NCBI GenBank assembly: GCA_045631645.1
Contig: JAZQVC010000011.1
Location: 1 to 28,438 of the forward strand
Reading direction: 5' to 3'
From: SIG459 sp045631645
GTDB lineage: Bacteria; Bacillota; Clostridia; Oscillospirales; Oscillospiraceae
Length of the DNA: 28,438 bases
Shown here: positions 1 to 6,759 of the stretch, piece by piece
Layout of the letters: the number at the start of each line of letters is the position of its first letter
How positions within the stretch are numbered: position 1 is the stretch's first letter
Made by a program: the position numbers and the translations under genes
Notes under the pieces: generated by a model
What the model saw: the letters and a program-made list of their open reading frames with translations, nothing else
What the model was told of the DNA's origin: nothing
The model's database searches: none

Positions 1-87
1 CTTAACGCTCCCATCAATGACCTTTCCCGCGGCTGCAATGCTGACGAGGTCTACAAGATGGCTATCATCACCTGCGCTCTGGCATAA
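1..87 (+). CDS. pta: Phosphate acetyltransferase, C-terminal fragment
   Basis: Frame 1 is open from the window edge to a TAA at 85-87, giving 28 residues that include NDLSRGCNADEVY and end in a short hydrophobic Ala-rich stretch. This closely resembles the C-terminus of phosphotransacetylases, where an NDLSRGC motif precedes the last helix. Pta interconverts acetyl-CoA plus phosphate and acetyl phosphate plus CoA in acetate fermentation, in the cytoplasm. An intrinsic terminator starts about 15 bases after the stop, so this is the last gene of its transcript. The identification rests on this short tail alone. A related phosphate acyl/butyryltransferase cannot be excluded. Confidence 0.7.
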   Translation, partial: LNAPINDLSRGCNADEVYKMAIITCALA

Positions 88-101
88 ATTTAATATTCTT
101 C

Positions 102-137
102 ACTGCCCTGCCGCTTTCGGCGGGGCAGTTTCTTTTT
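102..137 (+). terminator. Intrinsic terminator after pta
   Basis: An 11-bp GC-rich stem (103-113 with 118-128, one G-U pair) has a 4-base loop and is followed by a T-rich run. It lies just downstream of the pta stop codon. Confidence 0.85.
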
Positions 138-138
138 A

Positions 139-338
139 AAGCCTCCCTTGTGTAAAGGGAGGTGCCGAGCAAGGCGAGGCGGAGGGATTGTCCCTCGGTA
201 TGTTTCGGAACGGTCAAAACCGTTCCCTACATGTGCTCGGTGCACTCCAACAACATCGTAGGGCGGGGGTTTACTCCCGCCGTGAAACCGCAAATCCCCC
301 GTAGGGCGCGATGTCTCGGCACGCCTCCCACCACCCAT
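139..338 (+). repeat. Composite interspersed repeat island, copy 1
   Basis: The stretch carries GC-rich modules that recur elsewhere in the window. Module A (139-206) is a CCTCCCTT/AAAGGGAGG hairpin followed by a GGCGGAGGGATTGTCCCTC tail; it recurs at 25708-25776. Module B (203-230) is a perfect GGAACGGT/ACCGTTCC hairpin, identical at 6624-6651. Module C (257-282) recurs at 6672-6697 and inverted at 13926-13951. A GTAGGGCGCGATG piece (300-313) resembles module D at 25779-25820. Small ORFs over this area run across hairpins and match nothing I know, so I treat the stretch as non-coding. Confidence 0.75.
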
Positions 339-369
339 AAAAAAAGCGCGGGCCGATTTCTCGGCCCGC
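339..369 (-). terminator. Intrinsic terminator of the ctsR-mcsA-clpC operon
   Basis: Read on the minus strand, a 9-bp perfect stem (348-356 with 361-369, GCGGGCCGA type) is followed by a run of seven T. It lies about 120 bases past the clpC stop. Bases 370-488 between the two hold nothing else that I recognise. Confidence 0.85.
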
Positions 370-488
370 ATAGGGTTGTGGGATAAAGATATGAGCTGGG
401 TATCCAACGATAAGTCATGCCCCATCAATTGGATAAGCTGTGGTCAAATATTAACTCTTTTCCAAAAATTTGTAAATAGCGAAGAAAG

Positions 489-2951
489 TCAGGCTATGGG
501 AAGTTTTGTCGAATGGATATTTTCCACGCAAATTTTTCCATCTCGGACTCTTGCAAGGGCTTTATCACCCTCCCGAAGCTGACCGCTCAGCACCATTTCC
601 GCAACTGAATCTTCCAGCATACTCTGTATGCAGCGGCGAAGAGGTCTTGCTCCATAGGCCTTGTCAAAGCCCTTTTCGCAAAGGAGACCGATTGCCTCAT
701 CTTCAACTTCAAGCTCAATGCCCATAGCGGCAATACGCCTGAGGGATATATCCACAAGATTTGCGGTGATAAGGCGGAGATTTTCCTTGTCAAGAGCGCG
801 GAAAACTATTGTCTCGTCAATGCGGTTAATGAATTCGGGCTTGAAAGCCTGACGCATTGCGCTCAAGGCAAGGTCTTTGCTGTCGCGTTCCTCCTCTTCC
901 GCTCCCGAAGCAAAGCCAAGGCTCTGCTTGCGGCTGGTGAGCAAGGATGCACCCACGTTGCTGGTCATAACAATTATAGTATTTTTGAAATTTACCCGTC
1001 TACCCTGGCTATCCGTCAGATGTCCGTCATCCATAATCTGAAGCAAAATGTTGAAAACATCCTCGTTTGCCTTTTCAATCTCATCAAAGAGGATGAGGGA
1101 ATAGGGCTTTCTTCTCACCTTTTCGGTAAGCTGACCTCCGTCATCATAGCCAACATAGCCGGGAGGAGAGCCTATTAGCTTGCTCACCGTATGCTTTTCC
1201 ATGAACTCGGACATATCAAGGCGAATCATGGCGTTCTCGTCCCCGAAAACCGCCTCGGCAAGAGCCTTGCAAAGCTCGGTTTTGCCAACGCCTGTGGGGC
1301 CAAGGAAGAGGAAAGAACCAATGGGACGGCGTGGGTCTTTGAGACCTACGCGACCTCGGCGCACAGCGCGCGAAACAGCGGAAACCGCCTCGTCCTGACC
1401 GATAACTCTGGCGCGGAGGGTATCTTCCATGTGCAAAAGCCTTGTGCTTTCGTCCTCGGAGAGGCTCTTTACGGGTATTCCCGTCCAAAGGCTCACAACG
1501 GAGGCTATATCCTCGGCAACCACGTTGCGATGCTCTCCGCTTTTTGCCTCCCATTTTCTGCGCATATCCGCAAGAAGCTCTCTCTCTTTGGTTTCACTAT
1601 CGCGGAAGCGGGCGGCAGCTTCGAAATCCTGCGCCTTTACAGCCTCGTTTTTCTCCTCGCAAAGGGCATTTATCCTCGCTTCCACCGTCTTGAACTCCTC
1701 GGGGGGAGTTTTGTTTTCCATTCTGACGGCGGAACAGGCCTCGTCCAGCAGGTCTATGGCCTTGTCGGGGAGATAGCGGTCGGAAATATATCGGGCAGAA
1801 AGATTCACAGCAGCCTCTATTGCCTCGTCGCTTATTTTCAGCTTGTGATGGGACTCATAGCGCTCCCGCAGACCGCGGAGAATGGCCACGCTGTCTTCAA
1901 GACTTGGCTCATCCACCATAACGCTTTGGAATCTGCGCTCCAAAGCCGCATCCTTTTCAATATGGCGGCGGTATTCTTCAAGAGTGGTGGCGCCTATAAT
2001 CTGCACCTCGCCCCTGCTGAGAGCGGGCTTGAGGATATTGGCGGCATCAATGGCGCCTTCTGCGGCGCCTGCACCCATAATGGTGTGAAGCTCGTCGACA
2101 AACAAGATGATGTCTCCTGCTTTGCGCACCTCGCTGAGGACATTTTTAATGCGGTCCTCAAAGTCGCCCCTATACTTGGTGCCTGCCAACATAGCGGTCA
2201 GGTCAAGACTCACAAGGCGCTTATTTCTAAGCTCTTCGGGAACATTTCCCATAATTATTCTCTGGGCAAGAGCTTCCGCAACCGCGGTTTTGCCCACTCC
2301 CGGCTCTCCGATGAGAACGGGGTTATTCTTGCTGCGTCGGGAAAGAATCTGCAACACCCTCAGAAGCTCCTTCTCTCTGCCAATCACGGGGTCAAGAGCA
2401 GAAAGCTTTGCAGCGGAGGTAAGGTCTCTGGAATATTGGTCCAAAGTTTTTGTCTCGGCGCGGTGGGGTGCATAGCCCTGCGTTTTGCCTTTGGCAAAAT
2501 CTGCAATCTCGGAAGAGGGATTGAAGGAGCTTACAAGGTCGGTGTAAAGCTTGTTCACATCGCAGCCTGTGCCGGAAATTATTTTCACCGCGGCGCAGTC
2601 GCTCTCGCGGAGAATGCCCATAAGCAGATGTTCAATGCCCACAAAGCGATGGCCCAGGCGACCGGCGTCGCCGATTGCCAGCTCGATAATTCGCTTTGCC
2701 CGAGGGCTGAGACCCTGAACGGAGCCTCCTGCATCCCCTCTGCCTACGTATTTTTCAACAAGAGATGTAACAAGTTCGTTGCTGATGCCGTATTTTCGAA
2801 GAATTTGCGCCCCTCTGCCAAACTCCTCACGCAAAATTCCAATGAGCAGATGCTCGCTGCCCACATAGCTGTGCCCCAGCTCTTCCGCTGCGGCCTGAGC
2901 CTTTTCAATAGCCTTCTTTGCTCGTCCGGTGAACTTTTCGGAACCATTCAT
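489..2951 (-). CDS. clpC: ATP-dependent Clp protease ATP-binding subunit ClpC
   Basis: An 820-residue class I Hsp100 unfoldase that feeds substrates to ClpP in the cytoplasm. It has two Clp-N repeats (about 1-75 and 80-150). The first AAA+ module has Walker A GEPGVGKT at 215-222 and Walker B ending in DE at 286-287. A UVR/M-type coiled region lies near 415-465. The second AAA+ module has GPTGVGKT at 551-558, with an LGF tripeptide at 678-680 fitting the ClpP-docking loop. Length and order are typical of ClpC and not of ClpB (short middle domain) or ClpA (UVR motif). The ATG at 2951 has an AAAGGAG ribosome site. It is the last gene of the ctsR operon, 76 bases after mcsA, and should be repressed by CtsR. 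Confidence 0.96.
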   Translation of the reverse strand: MNGSEKFTGRAKKAIEKAQAAAEELGHSYVGSEHLLIGILREEFGRGAQILRKYGISNELVTSLVEKYVGRGDAGGSVQGLSPRAKRIIELAIGDAGRLGHRFVGIEHLLMGILRESDCAAVKIISGTGCDVNKLYTDLVSSFNPSSEIADFAKGKTQGYAPHRAETKTLDQYSRDLTSAAKLSALDPVIGREKELLRVLQILSRRSKNNPVLIGEPGVGKTAVAEALAQRIIMGNVPEELRNKRLVSLDLTAMLAGTKYRGDFEDRIKNVLSEVRKAGDIILFVDELHTIMGAGAAEGAIDAANILKPALSRGEVQIIGATTLEEYRRHIEKDAALERRFQSVMVDEPSLEDSVAILRGLRERYESHHKLKISDEAIEAAVNLSARYISDRYLPDKAIDLLDEACSAVRMENKTPPEEFKTVEARINALCEEKNEAVKAQDFEAAARFRDSETKERELLADMRRKWEAKSGEHRNVVAEDIASVVSLWTGIPVKSLSEDESTRLLHMEDTLRARVIGQDEAVSAVSRAVRRGRVGLKDPRRPIGSFLFLGPTGVGKTELCKALAEAVFGDENAMIRLDMSEFMEKHTVSKLIGSPPGYVGYDDGGQLTEKVRRKPYSLILFDEIEKANEDVFNILLQIMDDGHLTDSQGRRVNFKNTIIVMTSNVGASLLTSRKQSLGFASGAEEEERDSKDLALSAMRQAFKPEFINRIDETIVFRALDKENLRLITANLVDISLRRIAAMGIELEVEDEAIGLLCEKGFDKAYGARPLRRCIQSMLEDSVAEMVLSGQLREGDKALARVRDGKICVENIHSTKLPIA

Positions 2952-3027
2952 TTGAAAATCAACTCCTTTGTGGATTTGTCGGAGAAAGGGGGCGCATAAC
3001 CGCGCCCCCTTGTCTTTTTCTGATCGA

Positions 3028-3498
3028 TTAGCCTAACTTTCGAAGAGCATCTCTCAGCACTATGGCCTGCTCATAGTTTTCGGCTTTAACCGCCTCATCA
3101 AGCTGTGCTTTCAGAGCGGCTTTTTCCCTTGCAAGGCGAATTTCCTCGCCCATGTCTTCGGGAATTTTTTCCTCTGCCGCTTCCCTTGCGGGCGCAGCGG
3201 CGCTCTCCCCAGAGTCCAATACAAGGTGGAGTCGGGGAAAAGCAGGAGCCATTATACTACGCAGTCCTTCGCCGAAAAAATCGAAAGTGGGAAGGCGCAT
3301 GAAACTTCTTGCGGGGGGGAAGAAGTCATCGATCATTGTGTCAAAGGCGCGGTCAAATACGCCTGTGCTGCCGAGCATTTCACCAAAGCCTTCGGCTCGG
3401 GCACACTCGGTGCAGAGATTTTTTTGAGTTTTTTTACTATTAATATTTGCGCTGTAGAAAAATGTCGCTTCTCTTTCTTTGCACTTTTCGCACTTCAC
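3028..3498 (-). CDS. mcsA: McsA-like zinc-finger/UVR protein
   Basis: A protein of about 156 residues with two CXXC pairs at the N-terminus (CEKC and CTEC, about residues 3-6 and 29-32) and a C-terminal UVR motif near residues 117-153. That is the McsA layout. McsA proteins bind metal and, in Bacillus subtilis, activate the protein-arginine kinase McsB and modulate CtsR. The reading frame extends to a GTG at 3507, but the AAAGGA site fits best with the GTG at 3498 (10-base spacing). That start also gives the family-like opening Met-x-Cys. It lies between ctsR and clpC on the same strand. No mcsB follows, so its partner is either elsewhere or missing. Confidence 0.88.
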   Translation of the reverse strand: MKCEKCKEREATFFYSANINSKKTQKNLCTECARAEGFGEMLGSTGVFDRAFDTMIDDFFPPARSFMRLPTFDFFGEGLRSIMAPAFPRLHLVLDSGESAAAPAREAAEEKIPEDMGEEIRLAREKAALKAQLDEAVKAENYEQAIVLRDALRKLG

Positions 3499-3564
3499 AT
3501 TCAACACGTCCTTTCTGTCGGAATTGATATTACTTATTTTTTATTATTTTTCGATCAGCTTTTC

Positions 3565-4023
3565 TCACTCATTGAGGAGGCTTACCAGCATATGCTTGAA
3601 GATGCTGCTTCTGAGGGTATCTCTGTCCTCGGGTGCGAGGGGTCTCAACGCCTTGTCGCTTATAGCGGCAAGGATAAGACGCGCGCAGCCTCTGTCAATA
3701 ATACCCGCTTTATAAAAGTTCGAAACATAAGCCGTCGCCGTGGACATATCCAGCTTATTTCCAATCGCCTTTACAGCTCCCATCACCACATCGGAGGGTG
3801 AGGAACGAACTCTGCTGATGCGGATATATCCTCCGCCGCCTCTGCGGCTTTCAACAACATAGCCGTGTTCCGGAGAAAAACGGGTGGAGATAACATAGTT
3901 TATCTGGCTGGGAACGCAGGAGAACATTTCCGCAAGGGCGCTGCGCTGCAATTCCGCGAAGCCTCTCTCGCTCTCCTCTATGGAATCCATAATAAATCTC
4001 GCTATCAAATCGCTGGTTGCCAT
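3565..4023 (-). CDS. ctsR: Transcriptional repressor CtsR
   Basis: A 152-residue winged-helix repressor of class III heat-shock genes. The N-terminal DNA-binding half contains SDLIARFIMDSIEES and a VPSQINYVISTRF recognition segment, then a glycine-rich RRGGGGYIRI wing near residue 65; these are hallmarks of CtsR. The C-terminal half is the arginine-phosphorylation/McsA-sensing part in characterised homologues. I chose the ATG at 4023, because AAGAGGTG lies 6 bases upstream. A GTG at 4032 overlaps that ribosome site and is unlikely. As first gene of the operon it should repress itself through the heptad repeats at 4058-4139. Confidence 0.95.
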   Translation of the reverse strand: MATSDLIARFIMDSIEESERGFAELQRSALAEMFSCVPSQINYVISTRFSPEHGYVVESRRGGGGYIRISRVRSSPSDVVMGAVKAIGNKLDMSTATAYVSNFYKAGIIDRGCARLILAAISDKALRPLAPEDRDTLRSSIFKHMLVSLLNE

Positions 4024-4057
4024 AGCTTTCACCTCTTGTGTGTTTGTTGGTCACTAC

Positions 4058-4074
4058 ATTGACCATTACTGACC
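4058..4074 (-). promoter_or_regulatory. Degenerate second CtsR-like box
   Basis: The minus strand reads GGTCAGT-AAT-GGTCAAT, with the same 10-base period and NAN spacer as the perfect box but two degenerate heptads. It lies just downstream of the predicted transcription start, between promoter and ctsR. Function is inferred from similarity and position. Confidence 0.6.
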
Positions 4075-4085
4075 TTTACAGTTAT

Positions 4086-4114
4086 ATAATAGTCAGGAAA
4101 GGTCAGTTTGTCAA
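4086..4114 (-). promoter_or_regulatory. Sigma-A promoter of the ctsR operon
   Basis: On the minus strand TTGACA (4114-4109) and TATTAT (4091-4086) are separated by exactly 17 bases. Transcription should start near 4079, leaving a leader of about 55 bases before ctsR. Confidence 0.85.
4091..4107 (+). promoter_or_regulatory. Degenerate third CtsR-like box inside the promoter spacer
   Basis: The plus strand reads AGTCAGG-AAA-GGTCAGT between the -35 and -10 elements. It keeps the heptad period and NAN spacer but is the weakest match and lies in the opposite orientation. Confidence 0.4.
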
Positions 4115-4122
4115 GATATATT

Positions 4123-4139
4123 TTTGACCTTCTTTGACC
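4123..4139 (-). promoter_or_regulatory. CtsR operator, perfect heptad direct repeat
   Basis: The minus strand reads GGTCAAA-GAA-GGTCAAA, an exact match to the known CtsR box (two RGTCAAA heptads separated by NAN). It sits immediately upstream of the -35 element. Confidence 0.92.
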
Positions 4140-4257
4140 AAACGAGGCAAGGACAGGAAACGAGCTCCATTTGCCACTATAAAAGCTTGTTATTTCTTCT
4201 CTTTTCGACGCTTTTCATAGCTATGCAAAATTTTTACACAATATCCGCAATTTGAAT

Positions 4258-4285
4258 TTGACAATCAAAAATATTGTGATATTAT
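4258..4285 (+). promoter_or_regulatory. Promoter of the ferredoxin gene
   Basis: TTGACA (4258-4263) and TATTAT (4280-4285) are separated by 16 bases in AT-rich DNA, about 33 bases before the ferredoxin ATG. The stretch 4140-4257 between the divergent promoters shows nothing else recognisable. Confidence 0.7.
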
Positions 4286-4317
4286 GATTGTACCATTAAA
4301 CAAGGAGGACCAAACCA

Positions 4318-4491
4318 ATGTATGTTATCAACGACAGCTGCATCGCTTGCGGTGCTTGCAGCGATTCCTGCCCCGCTGGCGCTATCGCTATGAACGATGA
4401 TCTCGGCCGTTACGCTATCGACGAGAACACCTGCCTGGACTGCGGTTCCTGCGCAGACGCTTGCCCCATGGGCTGCATCTCTGCTGAGTAA
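4318..4491 (+). CDS. 2[4Fe-4S] ferredoxin
   Basis: A 57-residue protein with two clostridial-type cluster motifs: CIACGACSDSCP at residues 8-19 and CLDCGSCADACP at 39-50. Each CxxCxxCxxxCP motif supplies three ligands to one cubane and the fourth to the other. Size and spacing match small soluble low-potential electron carriers of anaerobes, which link pyruvate:ferredoxin oxidoreductase, hydrogenase and Rnf-type enzymes. An AAGGAGG site lies at 4302-4308. The gene has its own promoter and terminator, so it is a single-gene transcript. Its specific redox partner cannot be read from the context. Confidence 0.96.
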   Translation: MYVINDSCIACGACSDSCPAGAIAMNDDLGRYAIDENTCLDCGSCADACPMGCISAE

Positions 4492-4512
4492 ATTACATAT
4501 TTTCTCAAATTG

Positions 4513-4547
4513 AAGGTCGACATCTTTGATGTCGGCCTTTGATTTTT
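4513..4547 (+). terminator. Intrinsic terminator after ferredoxin
   Basis: A 12-bp stem (AAGGTCGACATC at 4513-4524 with 4528-4539, one G-U pair) is followed by TTGATTTTT. Confidence 0.8.
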
Positions 4548-4558
4548 CCGCCATTTTC

Positions 4559-4587
4559 TTGACCTTTTAATACGCTTATTATAAAAT
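4559..4587 (+). promoter_or_regulatory. Probable promoter of psuK-psuG
   Basis: TTGACC (4559-4564) and TAAAAT (4582-4587) have a 17-base spacer. The site lies between the ferredoxin terminator and the psuK ribosome site. Confidence 0.6.
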
Positions 4588-4625
4588 GGTTTTGTATGGA
4601 CTAAATTCACGGAGGAGGCTCATTT

Positions 4626-5522
4626 ATGGCTGAACCCTATGTTGCCGTTGTAGGCGCCATCAACATAGATATCTGGGGCAAAAGCAGCTCCGTCTTGATT
4701 CTCAACGACTCCAACCCCGGCGTTATAAGCTATTCTTTCGGCGGTGTGGGACGCAACATCGCCCACAACCTCTCCCTTCTGGGTCAGAATGTCAGCATGC
4801 TCACCGCCATGGGCGATGACCACTGGGCACCCCAGATCCGCAGTTCCTGCAGGGAAAACGGAATCGACCTTTCCCGCGCCTTCCATGTCCCCGGCTCCCG
4901 CACGGGCACCTATCTTGCCCTCAGCGGACCTGACGGAGATATGGCAATCGGTCTCAGCGACATGGCTATTGCCGATGAGATAAGCCCCGAGGTCATACTG
5001 CGTGAACTGGACTTCCTCAACGGCGCAAAGTGCGTTGTTATTGACGGAAACCTCAGCGCCGAGACCATAGGCTGCATCTGCGAGAACGTCACCGCTCCCA
5101 TTTTTGCCGACCCCGTATCCGTCACAAAGGGCAGAAAATTCCTGCCTTATCTCGGCCATCTCCACACCTTCAAGCCCAACAGCCTTGAAGCGGAAAGCCT
5201 CACCGAAACCACAACTCCCGAAGCTGCTGCAAAGGAGCTTGTCCGCCGCGGTGTTAAAAGAGCATTCGTCAGCGATGGCTCAGGCGGCATAGTTGTTGCC
5301 GAGGGTGAAGAGCTTTTCCGCACCCCCTGCCGCCCCACCACTTTGGTAAACGCAACTGGCGGCGGCGACGCTGTTATGGCCGCAATATGCGATGCCTATT
5401 GCAGAAACTGCAGCAACGAAGAAAGCGCCATCCGCGCCATGGCAGCCGGCTCCATAGCCGTTGAATCTGCCAACACCATAAGCCCCCTGATGAGTCAGGA
5501 AAGCCTTTTAGCAAGAATGTAA
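4626..5522 (+). CDS. psuK: PfkB-family sugar kinase, probable pseudouridine kinase
   Basis: A 298-residue ribokinase-fold kinase. The first PfkB signature region is around residues 38-46 (FGGVGRNIA). The second, near 240-252 (LVNATGGGDAVMA), carries the catalytic aspartate D248; the usual GAGD here reads GGGD. Family assignment to PfkB is firm. The substrate, pseudouridine, is inferred because the next gene, 39 bases downstream, encodes pseudouridine-5'-phosphate glycosidase. PsuK would phosphorylate pseudouridine to the 5'-phosphate that PsuG cleaves. A GGAGGAGG site lies at 4611-4618. No nucleoside transporter or regulator gene adjoins the pair. Another nucleoside or sugar substrate remains possible. 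Confidence 0.88.
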   Translation: MAEPYVAVVGAINIDIWGKSSSVLILNDSNPGVISYSFGGVGRNIAHNLSLLGQNVSMLTAMGDDHWAPQIRSSCRENGIDLSRAFHVPGSRTGTYLALSGPDGDMAIGLSDMAIADEISPEVILRELDFLNGAKCVVIDGNLSAETIGCICENVTAPIFADPVSVTKGRKFLPYLGHLHTFKPNSLEAESLTETTTPEAAAKELVRRGVKRAFVSDGSGGIVVAEGEELFRTPCRPTTLVNATGGGDAVMAAICDAYCRNCSNEESAIRAMAAGSIAVESANTISPLMSQESLLARM

Positions 5523-5561
5523 ATAAATTTTTCAATATATTCCAAACGGAGGATAATTCAA

Positions 5562-6473
5562 ATGAACAAGTATCTCGACATTTCTCCCGAAGTAAAAGAG
5601 GCTCTTGAAGCCGGCAAGCCCGTTGTTGCTCTGGAAAGCACCATTATCTCCCACGGCATGCCCTATCCCCAGAACGTTGAAACCGCTCTCAACGTTGAGC
5701 GCATCATCCGTGAAAACGGCGCAGTTCCCGCAACCATCGCTATCATCGGCGGCCGCCTGAAGGCAGGCCTCAGCGAAGAGGAAATCGAATATGTCGGTAA
5801 AAACGGCGCAAAGGTTGCCAAGGCCAGCCGCCGCGACCTGCCCGTTCTGGTTGCAAGAGGCGCTGACGGTGCAACCACCGTTACCACGACCATGATTATT
5901 GCCCACATGGCAGGCATCAAGATTTTCGCCACCGGCGGCATCGGCGGCGTACATCGCGGCGCAGAAACCACCATGGATATCTCCGCCGACCTTGAAGAGC
6001 TTGGCCAGACCCCCGTTATGGTTGTCTGCGCAGGCGCAAAGAGCATTCTGGATATCGGCCTGACCCTTGAGTATCTTGAAACCAAGGGTGTTCCCGTTAT
6101 CGGCTTTGGCACCGACGAGCTTCCCGCATTCTATACCCGTCGCAGCGGTTTCGGCGTTGACTACCGCATCGACACTCCCGAAGAGCTGGCAGCAGCTTTC
6201 GCAGCTCAGAGAGAGATGGGTCTGCAGGCCGGTATGCTGGTCGCAAACCCCATCCCCGAGGAATATTCCATGGACGAGGAGATCATTTCCAAGGCCATCT
6301 CTCAGGCAGTTGCCGAGGCCGAGGCAAATGGCATTCACGGCAAGGCAACCACCCCCTTCCTCCTTGCAAAGGTCAAGGAGCTCACCGGCGGCGACAGTCT
6401 GGACAGCAACATCCAGCTTGTCTACAATAACGCCCGTCTGGCAGCCCGCACCGCCGTTGCTCTGAGCAAATAA
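5562..6473 (+). CDS. psuG: Pseudouridine-5'-phosphate glycosidase
   Basis: A 303-residue enzyme, typical length for the family, that breaks the C-C glycosidic bond of pseudouridine 5'-phosphate to uracil and ribose 5-phosphate in the cytoplasm. The N-terminal block VALESTIISHGMPYPQN (E25), the metal/substrate block GGIGGVHRGAETTMDISADL (about 126-145) and the catalytic lysine segment VCAGAKSILD (K160) are clear PsuG signatures. A CGGAGGA site precedes the ATG. It is co-transcribed with psuK and ends at a strong terminator 15 bases downstream. Confidence 0.95.
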   Translation: MNKYLDISPEVKEALEAGKPVVALESTIISHGMPYPQNVETALNVERIIRENGAVPATIAIIGGRLKAGLSEEEIEYVGKNGAKVAKASRRDLPVLVARGADGATTVTTTMIIAHMAGIKIFATGGIGGVHRGAETTMDISADLEELGQTPVMVVCAGAKSILDIGLTLEYLETKGVPVIGFGTDELPAFYTRRSGFGVDYRIDTPEELAAAFAAQREMGLQAGMLVANPIPEEYSMDEEIISKAISQAVAEAEANGIHGKATTPFLLAKVKELTGGDSLDSNIQLVYNNARLAARTAVALSK

Positions 6474-6486
6474 AGTCATTAATCGC

Positions 6487-6525
6487 AAAAGCTCCCCTTC
6501 TGTGGAAGGGGAGCTTTTTGTTTTT
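6487..6525 (+). terminator. Intrinsic terminator after psuG
   Basis: A perfect 12- to 14-bp stem (AAAAGCTCCCCTTC with GAAGGGGAGCTTTT) and a TGTG loop are followed by a T-rich tail. The A run before the stem means it could also act leftward. Confidence 0.9.
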
Positions 6526-6536
6526 CCGCACCGCAG

Positions 6537-6700
6537 AGCCTTCCCCTTGAGGGGAAGGTGGCTGCCGAAGGCAGACGGATGAGGTGTTTATGCCTCCGCC
6601 ACGGAGATTTCTCCTCGTACTATTTTCGGAACGGTCAAAACCGTTCCCTACACAACACCACCGCCCCCCCTCGTAGAGCGGGGGCTTGCTCCCGCCGCAG
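6537..6700 (+). repeat. Composite interspersed repeat island, copy 2
   Basis: Module E (6539-6585) is a CCTTCCCCTT/GAGGGGAAGG hairpin followed by a GCCGAAGGC-CGGATGAGG tail, analogous in layout to module A. Module F (about 6597-6628) contains CCACGGAGATTTCTCCTCGTA. Module B (6624-6651) is identical over 28 bases to 203-230. Module C (6672-6697) is a diverged CGTAGAGCGGGGGCTTGC form. The E-F-B-C order parallels A-F-B-C of copy 1. I see no gene here. Confidence 0.75.
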
Positions 6701-6715
6701 CGGATATCGCAACAC

Positions 6716-6756
6716 AAAAAAAGACGTTGTGTCCTCTGGACACAAGGTCTTTTTTT
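6716..6756 (-). terminator. Terminator of the miaB-mutS-CPBP operon, possibly bidirectional
   Basis: A 12-bp stem around 6723-6748 is flanked by A7 on the left and T7-8 on the right, so it can terminate both ways. On the minus strand it follows the CPBP stop codon directly. Confidence 0.85.
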
Positions 6757-6759
6757 GTC

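Noticed and set aside
139..230. CRISPR array
   Set aside because: Repeats are palindromic modules scattered over the window, not regularly spaced units with unique spacers; no cas genes are seen.
90..582. Several 60-112 codon ORFs between pta and clpC
   Set aside because: They lie across terminators and repeat modules and have no known domain; the region is better explained as a repeat island.
1191..2999. 602-codon plus-strand ORF opposite clpC
   Set aside because: It is antisense to a full-length ClpC with all motifs. Its translation has no recognisable domain; such long shadow frames are common in GC-rich codon-biased genes.
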